Assembly (NCBI GenBank): GCA_964428055.1
Contig: CAYRWM010000029.1
Coordinates: 1-21,945, forward strand
DNA: 21,945 nt
Source: CAYRWM01 sp964428055
Lineage (GTDB): Bacteria; Bacillota; Clostridia; Christensenellales; Christensenellaceae
Direction of reading: 5' to 3'
Positions within the stretch are counted from its first letter, which is position 1, and the number at the start of each line of letters is the position of its first letter. Below, in pieces: positions 14,459 to 21,945 of the stretch. The notes below the pieces were generated by a model. That model ran no database searches. It was given only the letters and a program-made list of their open reading frames with translations, and had not been told where the DNA came from. A program made the position numbers and the translations under genes.

Positions 14459-15088
14459 TTATTTCGTTCCGAATATCCTGTCGCCTGCATCGCCGAGGCC
14501 AGGTACGATATATGCGTTCTCATTCAGACATTCATCTATCGCTGCAACAAATATGTCGACATCGGGATGCGCTTTCTGAACAGCCTCTATACCTTCCGGC
14601 GCTGCGACCAGATTCATCATCTTTATCTGCGTGACACCTCTCTGCTTGATAAAATCTATGGCTGCAGCAGCACTGCCGCCTGTCGCGAGCATCGGGTCTA
14701 CGACTATTACGCTTCTCTGGGAGATATCCGGGGGGAGTTTGCAGTAGTATTCAACCGGGAGATGAGTCTCGGGATCCCTGTACAGTCCGATGTGTCCGAC
14801 TCTTGCCGAAGGCATCAGGCTTAAAAGCCCGTCCACCATTCCGAGGCCTGCTCTTAAAATAGGCACTACAGCCAGTTTCTTTCCGGCGATTATCTTGGTC
14901 TTGGCCATGCCTATGGGAGTCTCCGTCTCGACTTCTCTTACCGGGATATCTCTTGTTACCTCATATCCCATAAGCATTGATATCTCGTTCAGTATCGTTC
15001 TGAAGTCTTTGGAGCTCGTTCTTTTGTTTCTGATAAGTGTCAGTTTGTGCTGGATCAGCGGGTGATCTATGACTGTTACTTTGCTCAT
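14459..15088 (-). CDS. upp: Uracil phosphoribosyltransferase
   Basis: Pyrimidine-salvage enzyme that makes UMP from uracil and PRPP. The 209-residue product has the normal family length. Visible features are the N-terminal VIDHPLIQHKLTLIRN, PILRAGLGMVDG, the PRPP-binding loop VDPMLATGGSA (about residues 129-139) and the uracil-binding end YIVPGLGDAGDRIFGT. GGAGGC precedes the ATG at 15088 on the minus strand, and a good promoter lies at 15115-15143. It is a single-gene unit here. No pyrimidine-responsive PyrR-type leader is visible in the short 5' region. Confidence 0.97.
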   Translation of the reverse strand: MSKVTVIDHPLIQHKLTLIRNKRTSSKDFRTILNEISMLMGYEVTRDIPVREVETETPIGMAKTKIIAGKKLAVVPILRAGLGMVDGLLSLMPSARVGHIGLYRDPETHLPVEYYCKLPPDISQRSVIVVDPMLATGGSAAAAIDFIKQRGVTQIKMMNLVAAPEGIEAVQKAHPDVDIFVAAIDECLNENAYIVPGLGDAGDRIFGTK

Positions 15089-15114
15089 GAAATGCCTCCG
15101 GTTGTTTTTCTTAT

Positions 15115-15143
15115 ATTATACAATCCTTTGCCTTCGGAGTAAA
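15115..15143 (-). promoter_or_regulatory. upp promoter
   Basis: On the minus strand: TTTACT (15138-15143), 17 bases, TATAAT (15115-15120). Confidence 0.75.
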
Positions 15144-15213
15144 CTTATTTGGATCAAAAATCGAATGCCGAATCATATATGCCGGGCCCATGATACTGCC
15201 TTGCCCAACTTTA

Positions 15214-15222
15214 TGATATAAT
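15214..15222 (+). promoter_or_regulatory. Extended -10 promoter before the FGGY kinase
   Basis: TGATATAAT gives an extended -10 (TGnTATAAT, hexamer 15217-15222). No good -35 is seen at 17 bases. The start would be near 15229, just before GGAGAGG at about 15229-15235, so the leader is very short. Confidence 0.55.
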
Positions 15223-15242
15223 CAAAATGGAGAGGTATTGTA

Positions 15243-16694
15243 ATGCTATTTCTTGGAATCGACATAGGCGGCAACAGCGCGAATGCGGTAGTGGCTGACG
15301 AGCACGGAGAGGTAATCGCTTTTTCCAAATGCGGATACCTTTCTGCCGGTATACCCATGAGAGGCGGCAGGCATGAACAGCATCCGAAAGTATGGTGGAT
15401 CGCAGCTGTTAATCTGACAGGTAAATGCCTTGGGCAGATAAGGGAAAAGGGATATAAGGCTGAAGATATTGGTGCGGTTTCCTGCAACGGTACGTCCGGC
15501 ACTGTATTCCTTGCGGACGAGAACGGCGAACCTCTTACAAACGCGCTGGTGTTTGACGACACGAGAGCTCTTCCGGAGACGGATCACCTTCACCGGGTAT
15601 TCGGCGATTATGAGAAAAAGCGCGGCATACTGTTTCAGCCAAGCTACGGACTCCCGAAGATACTCTGGATGAAGAAGAATATGCCGGAGGAGTTCGATAA
15701 ATGCAGATATATAATGCATCCCGCGGATTATCTTTTAAAGAAACTCACGGGGAAAACGGGCATAAGTGATTATGCGAGCTGTCTTAAATCCGGTTATGAT
15801 ATAGTTGACGGGGATTTTGCTCCGATAATAGAAAAGATAGGGATTGACAGGGAAAGGCTTCCGGAAGTTGCAGCTCCCGGTACCGTAATAGGCAGCCTGT
15901 CAAAGAGCGCTGCCGAAGAACTGGGTCTTTCAGAAAGTACGCTTGCTGCGGCAGGTGCGACCGACGGCTACACCGGCGGCCTGTGCGGCGGTGCGAATGA
16001 GCCCGGACGGTGGACATCCATACTCGGCAACACGTTTTCACTTAAGGGTATAACGAAAGATTATGTCTATGACAGTAAAGGCAGAATATACTGTCACAAG
16101 CTTCCCGGAGGGAACTACATGCCCAGTGGCATGTCAAATACCGGAGGTAAGTGCCTTGAGGATGTATTCGGCCGTGATAATCTCAGTAAATTCGATGCAA
16201 GCGTGCTGGGACTTATACCGACCGGCACATTAGTATATCCTCTTAATTCTGAAGGAGAGCACTTCCCGTTCGTAAAGAGCACCGCCAAAAAATTTGTTAT
16301 CGGTTACGGTGATGAGAGAGAGATGTATACGGCACATCTGGAAGGTATGGCCTACGTTGAGAAACTGGCGATCGAAACTATGGAGAAACTAGGGTGCAGG
16401 ATCGGGAGAGACCTGTTCGCGGTCGGCGGGTCGACAAAAGGTAAGGCGTGGCTGAAGATAAGGGCTACGGTCCTCAACAGAAACCTCCATATACCCAAGT
16501 TCCCGGAGCCTGCTATGGGCAGCGCGATGCTGGCCGCTTCGGGCACCGCGTATTCTTCGCTTGAGGAGGCATCGGCTGCAATGTTCAGTGAGGCGGAGAT
16601 AGTGACTCCGTATCCTGATTTCGTTTTTCAGTACGAACGGCTGTACCTTGAGTTCAAGGACAAGTGCTCAAGCCTGTTTTCGGTAAACCTGTGA
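15243..16694 (+). CDS. FGGY-family carbohydrate kinase, substrate unknown
   Basis: ATP-dependent sugar kinase of the xylulokinase/ribulokinase group. The 483-residue product begins with the phosphate loop FLGIDIGGNSAN, continues with SCNGTSGTVFLAD and FDDTRA in the first domain, and has the probable catalytic Asp241 in GATDGYTGGL. The second domain includes the ADP-binding segment FAVGGSTKGKAW and GSAMLAASG. The substrate cannot be assigned: no sugar transporter, isomerase or aldolase is nearby. AGAGGT precedes ATG 15243. The gene ends TGA followed at once by TAA and leads a run of co-directional genes up to valS. Confidence 0.88.
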   Translation: MLFLGIDIGGNSANAVVADEHGEVIAFSKCGYLSAGIPMRGGRHEQHPKVWWIAAVNLTGKCLGQIREKGYKAEDIGAVSCNGTSGTVFLADENGEPLTNALVFDDTRALPETDHLHRVFGDYEKKRGILFQPSYGLPKILWMKKNMPEEFDKCRYIMHPADYLLKKLTGKTGISDYASCLKSGYDIVDGDFAPIIEKIGIDRERLPEVAAPGTVIGSLSKSAAEELGLSESTLAAAGATDGYTGGLCGGANEPGRWTSILGNTFSLKGITKDYVYDSKGRIYCHKLPGGNYMPSGMSNTGGKCLEDVFGRDNLSKFDASVLGLIPTGTLVYPLNSEGEHFPFVKSTAKKFVIGYGDEREMYTAHLEGMAYVEKLAIETMEKLGCRIGRDLFAVGGSTKGKAWLKIRATVLNRNLHIPKFPEPAMGSAMLAASGTAYSSLEEASAAMFSEAEIVTPYPDFVFQYERLYLEFKDKCSSLFSVNL

Positions 16695-16722
16695 TAATGG
16701 ACGGTAAAAGATGGTGAAGATT

Positions 16723-17319
16723 ATGAACGGACTTAACAAGTATTCAAGAGAAGACCTGGAAAAGCAGAAGGAGAAATATCTGGATCTCCTGAGGAGCACA
16801 GAGCGCGAAGGCATAGAAGATCTGATAGAGTGGCTTAAGACTACTGATTTCTTTGAAGCGCCTGCAAGCACAAAGGGGCACGGAAGTTTTATAGGCGGCC
16901 TGCTCCTGCACAGTATTAATGTCTATACACTCCTTAAGAACTTTAACGTCAAAGCAGGCGCACCGGAGGACTCCCTTATCATAGTCGGACTTCTGCATGA
17001 TCTTTGCAAGGTCGGTTATTACAAGAAGTCCCTTAAGAACGTCAAGGATCCGGTTGAAAAGAGATGGGTTGAGCAGGAAGTCTTTATTATTGACGACACC
17101 CTTCCGCTCGGACACGGTGAAAAATCACTGTTTCTGGCTGAGCGCTATATAAGACTTACCGATGATGAGGCTGCTGCGATAAGATGGCACATGAGCGGTT
17201 ATGATGATGCCGCCAGATCCTACGCCGGCGGCAGAGCGCAGAGCGCTGCCTATGAGAAATACCCGCTCGCCGTGGCCACGGCGATTGCTGATATGTATGC
17301 CACGTATTTTGTTGACTGA
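16723..17319 (+). CDS. HD-domain phosphohydrolase-like protein
   Basis: Predicted cytoplasmic metal-dependent phosphohydrolase of 198 residues, function unknown. The HD signature is visible as a His in LLLHSINV, then LLHDLCKVGYY, with further His residues in LGHGEKS and RWHMSGYD. The N-terminal part, REGIEDLIEWLKTTDFFEAPASTK, is typical of the short stand-alone HD hydrolases found in Clostridia. The ATG at 16723 has GGTGA five bases upstream; ATG at 16711 is an in-frame alternative adding four residues. Nucleotide or phage-type substrates cannot be judged. Confidence 0.82.
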   Translation: MNGLNKYSREDLEKQKEKYLDLLRSTEREGIEDLIEWLKTTDFFEAPASTKGHGSFIGGLLLHSINVYTLLKNFNVKAGAPEDSLIIVGLLHDLCKVGYYKKSLKNVKDPVEKRWVEQEVFIIDDTLPLGHGEKSLFLAERYIRLTDDEAAAIRWHMSGYDDAARSYAGGRAQSAAYEKYPLAVATAIADMYATYFVD

Positions 17320-17322
17320 TAT

Positions 17323-17997
17323 ATGGACAAAAAAGTAATACTCTTTGATTTTGACGGGACCGTTATGGACGGTTCCAGATGCGTATATAAAGCTCTTGAG
17401 CGCTCCTGCGAAGAGGTGGGAGTGCCTTTTCCTGCTATGGAGAAACTTAAGGGTTTTATCGGCCCTCCCATATGGGACTCCATGCGCGTGGCGGGGTTTA
17501 CTGATGATATCATACCCGAGATTCTCACTGTGTACAGGAGGATATGCGGCTATGAGGAGATGCTGAAAGGCTGGCGCTTCTACGACGGGATACCCGAGAT
17601 GCTCTTTGGACTCAGGGAAAGAGGCTATAAAAACTTTATCGTATCTATGAGGAGCATGCCTTCACTGAACGAGGTCGACGGGGTCGTACACTTTTCCGCA
17701 TATTTCGACGGCGTGTTCGGACGCATAGATGATGATGATACGACCGACAAGGCTGTGCTCACCGAGAGGGCTCTCAAAAGCCTGAACGTCAGCAGAAACG
17801 ACTGCGTTATAATCGGCGACAGCATATATGACGAGATAGGGGCCGGGAATGCCGGTATAGATTTTGTAGCCGTGACCTACGGGTTCGGATATACCGACAG
17901 GAGCGAAGTCAACGGCGCTCTCGCTGTTCTGGATTCGGTAGGCGAACTGTGCGATTACGTTGAAAAAGAGTTTCCGCGTATGGACACGGATAAGTGA
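17323..17997 (+). CDS. HAD-superfamily phosphatase
   Basis: Predicted phosphatase of 224 residues of the phosphoglycolate-phosphatase-like type. Motif I is DFDGTVMD (nucleophile Asp9, acid/base Asp11), motif II is around VSMRS, a candidate motif III Lys is in TDKAVL, and motif IV is IIGDSIYDEIGAGNAG. The cap has GFIGPPIWDSM, as in PGP/PpaX-like proteins. No Shine-Dalgarno site is visible: the ATG lies three bases after the stop of the HD gene, so translation probably depends on reinitiation. Substrate unknown. Confidence 0.87.
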   Translation: MDKKVILFDFDGTVMDGSRCVYKALERSCEEVGVPFPAMEKLKGFIGPPIWDSMRVAGFTDDIIPEILTVYRRICGYEEMLKGWRFYDGIPEMLFGLRERGYKNFIVSMRSMPSLNEVDGVVHFSAYFDGVFGRIDDDDTTDKAVLTERALKSLNVSRNDCVIIGDSIYDEIGAGNAGIDFVAVTYGFGYTDRSEVNGALAVLDSVGELCDYVEKEFPRMDTDK

Positions 17998-18029
17998 AAA
18001 ATTATATAATATTGTTTTGTGAGGCTGAA

Positions 18030-18236
18030 ATGGGATTTTTTTATACTATGACAGCATACAAGATCGCCGCGCTTATAATGCTGGTTGCAGGTGCGCTCAT
18101 TGCTTTTCTGTGCAACAGGATAGCGGCTGCTGCTGTTAAGGAAGATGAAGGTAAAAGATCAAAGGTTTCATGGGGCCTGAAGATTGCGGGCCTCGCACTT
18201 GTAGTTGCAGCCTTTATTATGATAATGAATGCTTAG
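18030..18236 (+). CDS. Small two-helix membrane protein
   Basis: I do not recognise this 68-residue protein. It has two hydrophobic helices (about residues 9-31 and 46-66) separated by a charged linker KEDEGKRSKVSWG. The ATG at 18030 is chosen because GTGAGG lies about five bases upstream; an in-frame GTG at 17994 overlapping the previous stop would add a poorly hydrophobic leader. It sits between the HAD gene and valS, ten bases before the latter, and is probably co-transcribed with it. Confidence 0.7.
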   Translation: MGFFYTMTAYKIAALIMLVAGALIAFLCNRIAAAAVKEDEGKRSKVSWGLKIAGLALVVAAFIMIMNA

Positions 18237-18246
18237 GGGAGATTAG

Positions 18247-20886
18247 ATGGCAGAGAATCTTAACAAGAACTACGAACCCAAGGAGTCCGAAGCGAGACTT
18301 TACAAATACTGGACCGACAACGGTTTCTTCAAAGGGCATGTTGACAGGGACAAAAAGCCCTTCACTATCGTTATGCCGCCTCCGAATATAACCGGACAGC
18401 TCCACATGGGGCATGCTCTGGACAACATGATGCAGGATGCCATCATCCGTTTCAAGCGGATGCAGGGCTATGCTGCGCTCTGGGTGCCCGGCACGGATCA
18501 CGCGAGTATCGCTACCGAAGTCAAGATAGTGAATCAGCTCGCCGAGTCCGGTATAAAGAAGGAGGATCTCGGACGTGAGGGTTTTCTCAAAAAAGCATGG
18601 GAGTGGCGCGAACAGTACGGCGGACGTATAGTAGAACAGCTCAAGAAGCTCGGTTCTTCATGCGACTGGTCAAGAGAACGCTTCACAATGGACGAGGGTT
18701 GTTCAAGGGCCGTCAAAGAGGTTTTTGTAAAGCTTTATAAAAAGGGCCTCATATACAGAGGTTCCAGGATAATCAACTGGTGTCCCAAATGCCAGACCGC
18801 TCTTTCGGATGCGGAAGTCGAGTATTCTGAGCAGCCTTCCCATCTGTGGCACATAAGATATGAAGCCGAAGACGGGGGAGAAGGCGTAGTCGTAGCGACG
18901 ACCAGACCCGAGACCATGCTGGGCGATACGGCTGTTGCAGTCAACCCGAATGACGAGAGGTATAAAGATCTTGTCGGTAAAAATGTGATACTCCCGCTCG
19001 TAGACAAGGCCATACCCGTAGTCGCTGACGAATACGTAGATGTTGAATTCGGTACAGGCGCGGTCAAGATTACCCCTGCACATGACCCCAATGACTTTGA
19101 GGTCGCGTCAAGGCATGACCTTGAGATAATAAAGGTCCTGAATGATGACGGCAGTATAAATGAGAACGGCGGGAAATACGAGGGCCTGGACCGTATGGAA
19201 GCGAGAGACCGTATAGTAGAAGATCTCAAGTCTATCGGCGCACTCGTAAAGATAGAAGATTATACGCACAACGTAGGCTGCTGCTACAGATGCGGCACAA
19301 CGGTTGAGCCCATAGTGTCTCTCCAGTGGTTCGTTTCCATGAAGGAACTCGCCAAGCCCGCTATAGAGGCTGTGGAGAGCGGGGAGACAAAGTTCGTTCC
19401 CTCTAGGTTCTCAAAGATATATTATAACTGGATGAACAATATAAGAGATTGGTGCATATCAAGACAGCTATGGTGGGGGCACAGGATCCCTGCGTACTAC
19501 TGCGATGAATGCGGTGAACTGGTCGTCACAGCAGGCGAACCCGGAGCATGTCCGAAATGCGGATGCACGTCATTCCATCAGGATGAGGATGTGCTGGATA
19601 CATGGTTCTCATCGGGTCTGTGACCCTTCTCGACTCTGGGCTGGCCTGAAAAGACGGATGATCTTGATTTCTTCTATCCGACCAGTGTCCTTGTGACGGG
19701 ATATGACATAATATTCTTCTGGGTCGCCAGAATGATAGTGTTCGGCTGCGAGGTGATGGGCAAATCTCCGTTCGCTCATATAGCCGTCCACGGTATAGTA
19801 AGGGATTCACAGGGCAGGAAGATGTCCAAGTCCCTTAACAACGGTATAGACCCGCTGGAGGTCATAGACAAGTACGGCGCCGACGCGCTGAGGTTCTCTC
19901 TTGCGATGGGCAACAAGCCCGGCAATGACATGCGTTACTATGACTCCAAGGTCGAAGCCTGCAGAAACTTCGCGAACAAGATCTGGAACGCTTCAAGGTT
20001 CGTCCTGATGAATCTTGACTGCGATATCAAGCCAATTGAAGAGGTTGAACTGGATATTTCCGACAAGTGGATACTTGAGCGCTTAAATGAGGCTGTCAGT
20101 GATATAACAGACCTTATGGAGAACTATGATCTCGGTATAGCGGCACAGAGGATATATGACTTTGCCTGGAATGAACTGTGTGACTGGTACATAGAGATGG
20201 CCAAGCCGAGCCTGTATGACGCTGGTGCGGAAGCAAAGCATAACAAGCTTTCTGTGCTCGTGCATGTCATAACCGATACGCTCAAGCTCCTGCATCCGTT
20301 CATGCCTTTCATAACTGAGGAAATCTACCTGCACATGCCAGGCGCCGGAAAGACAATAATGCTTTCGGATTATCCGGTCAAAAAGGAGCTCGCATATAAG
20401 GATGACGCGATTGCTATGCAGGATGTTATGGATCTTATCCATAATATAAGGAACTTAAGAGCCGAGATGAATGTTGCTCCGTCCATGAAGACGAACATCA
20501 TCGTAAGAACAGGCAATCCCGATATGGTCAACGCATGCGCGGATTACTTTAGGAGACTTGCCTATGCGTCAGACGTTACTGTCGTGGGCAAGGATTATGA
20601 GACTCCAAAGGGCTGTGTCTCTGCGATCTCTGTCAATTCAGAAGCTTTTCTGCCGCTCGCTGAACTTGTGGATATAGAGAAGGAGACTGCAAGGCTTAAG
20701 GGCGAACTGGACCGTCTTACGGGTGAGATAAAGAGAGCGGAAGGCAAACTCTCAAATGAGTCGTTTGTGAGCAAGGCCCCCGAGAATGTGGTAAATGCCG
20801 AGAGAGAAAAACTCGCGAACTACATCGATATGAAGGACAAGGTCCAGGAAAAACTCGATTCTATCAGCAGGATAGCCGAGAGCTAA
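18247..20886 (+). CDS. valS: Valyl-tRNA synthetase, with one in-frame TGA
   Basis: Class I synthetase that charges tRNA-Val. Read through the TGA, the product is 879 residues, a normal ValRS length. It has the HMGH signature (53-56) in PPPNITGQLHMGH, an editing domain, Cys pairs CYRC and CDEC/CPKC, KMSKS (525-529), the anticodon-binding domain and a C-terminal coiled coil rich in Lys and Glu. Codon 459 (19621-19623) is TGA, within DTWFSSGL-x-PFSTLGWPE, where the family has Trp. Reading frame is kept on both sides. Stopping there would give 458 residues without KMSKS, which could not be active. GGGGAGA precedes ATG 18247. No T-box leader is seen. Confidence 0.88.
19621..19623 (+). other. In-frame TGA at the conserved Trp codon of valS
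   Basis: The codon after TCGGGTCTG is TGA, followed by CCC TTC TCG. The flanking protein matches the highly conserved ValRS segment in which this residue is Trp. One G-to-A change from TGG explains it. The next base is C, a context known to weaken UGA stops. No convincing SECIS-type hairpin follows. Confidence 0.97.
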
Positions 20887-20905
20887 AGGATGAAATAATT
20901 AAAAG

Positions 20906-20928
20906 AACCTCCGTTAAGGAGGTTTTTT
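20906..20928. terminator. Intrinsic terminator after valS
   Basis: AACCTCC (20906-20912) pairs with GGAGGTT (20918-20924) around GTTAA, followed by T residues to 20928. A weaker T-rich tract on the other strand suggests it may also end the convergent gene. Confidence 0.9.
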
Positions 20929-21454
20929 ACTTTTCACTGTTTAATCTGTCGTATATGTACGAGAATATCTCGTCAGCGCTCTCCTGCCAGATACGTGCGG
21001 CTTCGCGCGCTTCATTGCGGCTCGCGTACTGTATGTCTATACTGAACACACGCCGGTGGTTCGATGACATGTAAAGATGAGCAGTGTACTCGTTGGATCC
21101 GTCACGGGTTATCTCGGAAGATACATCCCTTTCCGCGAGCAGTTCTTTTTTATTTGAACTGCAGTAGGCATCGATCCTGTCGCGTACTGAATGCCGTATA
21201 TCATTGCGGAATTCAGTGAGGACTTCGCGCCCCTTGTCGTTGATGCTGATGTATTCGCACCTGTCGACAATGCTCGCATCTACCATTCCGGAATCTTTGA
21301 GTGCACCGAGGTATTCTATGAAGTCTATATATTCGAGCATGTCCAGATTGGATATGCTGCGCCATATCTGGTCTTTCTCCAGTTCGGAGGAGAACTTATC
21401 CAGCAGATAGAGTATCTGCAGTTTGCCCTGCTGGGCAGTGTATTTCGGACGCAT
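20927..21454 (-). CDS. DUF4364-type winged-helix protein
   Basis: A 175-residue protein that resembles the DUF4364 family of Clostridia: an N-terminal winged-helix-like part (KLQILYLLDKF, then DMLEYIDFIEYLGALKDSGMVD and INDKGREVLTEF) and a C-terminal alpha/beta part. It may be a transcription regulator, but no target is known. The ATG at 21454 is preferred because AAAGGAT lies about six bases upstream and the predicted transcript starts near 21481. A GTG at 21472 would add six residues with a poor site. It converges on valS. Confidence 0.75.
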   Translation of the reverse strand: MRPKYTAQQGKLQILYLLDKFSSELEKDQIWRSISNLDMLEYIDFIEYLGALKDSGMVDASIVDRCEYISINDKGREVLTEFRNDIRHSVRDRIDAYCSSNKKELLAERDVSSEITRDGSNEYTAHLYMSSNHRRVFSIDIQYASRNEAREAARIWQESADEIFSYIYDRLNSEK

Positions 21455-21487
21455 ATACAAATCCTTTTGCACTGTTATTCTTCTATG

Positions 21488-21496
21488 ATTATATCA
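21488..21496 (-). promoter_or_regulatory. Extended -10 promoter of the DUF4364-type gene
   Basis: On the minus strand TGATATAAT gives an extended -10 (hexamer 21488-21493). No good -35 is seen. It is divergent from the tRNA promoter at 21532-21559. Confidence 0.55.
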
Positions 21497-21531
21497 CATT
21501 TATGCCATGAGATTGCCTTTCGAAAAAATAC

Positions 21532-21559
21532 TTGATTATTTTTACGCATTTGATATAAT
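21532..21559 (+). promoter_or_regulatory. Promoter of the tRNA-Val/6S/tRNA-Gln unit
   Basis: TTGATT (21532-21537), 16 bases, TATAAT (21554-21559). Transcription would begin about 25 bases before tRNA-Val. No separate strong promoter is seen just before the 6S RNA or tRNA-Gln. Confidence 0.7.
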
Positions 21560-21590
21560 AATCTATGCACTCGATATCCGATGCAAATAT

Positions 21591-21667
21591 GGGATTATAG
21601 CTCAGTTGGTTAGAGTGCTACGTTGACATCGTAGAGGTCGTTGGTTCGAGCCCAATTAATCCCACCA
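21591..21667 (+). tRNA. tRNA-Val (anticodon GAC)
   Basis: A 77-base cloverleaf with encoded CCA. The acceptor stem is GGGATTA/TAATCCC, the anticodon stem CTACG/CGTAG encloses TTGACAT (anticodon GAC), and the T arm is GTTGG-TTCGAGC-CCAAT with one G-U. It reads GUC and GUU valine codons. Its synthetase gene valS lies about 700 bases upstream. Confidence 0.96.
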
Positions 21668-21671
21668 ATCA

Positions 21672-21840
21672 TCCTGGGATGTGCGTTTAGCCTCGGTTAT
21701 TAAACCCACATTTCCACATCGGGAATTGGCATCGCAATCCGGTGTAGCGTGCCTTGAATCAAGGATCTCTGAAGGATTGCGTGTCATGCCCACCTGCTAT
21801 AGAAGCGGGTGTTATAATTAAGGCTGACGGCATCGCGGGA
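21672..21840 (+). ncRNA. ssrS: 6S RNA
   Basis: RNA that binds the housekeeping RNA polymerase by mimicking an open promoter. Terminal stem: 21672-21681 pairs with 21831-21840 (one mismatch, one G-U), continued by TTAGCC (21687-21692) with GGCTGA (21822-21827). An open central region includes TTATAATTAAGG on the 3' side plus a side hairpin CACCTGCT/AGCGGGTG (21791-21798/21804-21811). The upper stem is GGCAT/ATGCC and CGCAATCC/GGATTGCG, capped by CCTTG-AAT-CAAGG (21752-21764). Size (about 170 bases) and topology fit. It begins five bases after tRNA-Val and ends 12 bases before tRNA-Gln. Confidence 0.85.
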
Positions 21841-21852
21841 GACTAATTTGAT

Positions 21853-21926
21853 AGCGGAATTGTGTAACGGTAGCACGAACGGCTCTGACCCGTTTAGTCT
21901 AGGTTCGAACCCTAGTTCCGCTGCCA
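21853..21926 (+). tRNA. tRNA-Gln (anticodon CTG)
   Basis: A 74-base cloverleaf with encoded CCA. The acceptor stem is AGCGGAA/TTCCGCT with discriminator G, as usual for glutamine tRNAs. The D stem is GTGT/GCAC, the anticodon stem AACGG/CCGTT encloses CTCTGAC (anticodon CTG, reading CAG), and the T arm is CTAGG-TTCGAAC-CCTAG. The last 19 bases of the window after it hold an A-run and no complete feature. Confidence 0.94.
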
Positions 21927-21945
21927 CAAAAAAAGATCGCTCATA

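Noticed and set aside
15121..15242. Extra gene or RNA between upp and the FGGY kinase
   Set aside because: Only the two divergent promoters and a short GC-rich stretch (GCCGGGCCC) are visible. No stable structure or open frame is supported.
18000..18246. T-box leader upstream of valS
   Set aside because: The space before valS is filled by a small coding frame and only ten bases are free. No T-box sequence or terminator/antiterminator pair is seen.
19621..19670. Selenocysteine at the valS TGA
   Set aside because: The family residue is Trp, not Cys, and no convincing SECIS-like hairpin with a GU-bearing apical loop is visible just downstream.
18247..20886. Use of genetic code 4 (UGA = Trp) throughout
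   Set aside because: TGA ends tuf, secE, potB, potC, potD, hydG and others at the expected family C-termini, often overlapping the next gene. Tryptophan is encoded by TGG everywhere else. Only one internal TGA is seen.
21191..21535. Plus-strand open frames opposite the DUF4364-type gene
   Set aside because: They lie opposite a coding region with a good ribosome-binding site and promoter on the minus strand, and show no recognisable domain.

Overview
The window looks like a moderate-GC anaerobic Clostridia-type Firmicute chromosome. The evidence is the Gram-positive ribosomal-protein gene order (tuf-rpmG-secE-nusG-rplK-rplA-rplJ-rplL), an L10-type mRNA leader, the short single-helix SecE, strong AGGAGG ribosome-binding sites, TTGACA/TATAAT promoters, a DUF4364-type protein, a Firmicute-like 6S RNA and [FeFe]-hydrogenase maturation genes. 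I cannot name a genus.

Layout. (1) 1-67: three 18-bp repeats at the left edge, possibly the end of a proline-rich protein gene. (2) 68-5056: tuf with its own promoter and terminator, then rpmG-secE-nusG-rplK-rplA, then the attenuated rplJ-rplL unit. rplL ends at a terminator and rpoB does not follow. (3) 5062-10016: a polyamine ABC operon (potA-potB-potC-potD) with overlapping genes and a co-directional M29-type aminopeptidase. (4) 10009-10905: a small membrane protein on the minus strand and a divergent COG2426-type membrane protein. (5) 10908-13942: a leader RNA with alternative terminator and antiterminator pairings, then a TM1266-like regulator, hydG and hydF. (6) 13957-15143: a VOC-fold protein and upp, convergent on a shared terminator. 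(7) 15217-20928: FGGY sugar kinase, HD-domain protein, HAD phosphatase, a two-helix membrane protein and valS, all co-directional. (8) 20927-21945: a DUF4364-type gene on the minus strand, then tRNA-Val(GAC), a 6S RNA and tRNA-Gln(CUG) on the plus strand.

Most of the content is housekeeping. Four points stand out. valS is full length except for one in-frame TGA exactly where valyl-tRNA synthetases carry a conserved Trp, although TGA is clearly a stop codon elsewhere in the window. The hydrogenase-maturation operon has a riboswitch-like leader of no class I recognise. The rplK and rplA genes are each preceded by the same small RNA architecture. A 6S RNA lies between two tRNA genes, apparently in one transcript.
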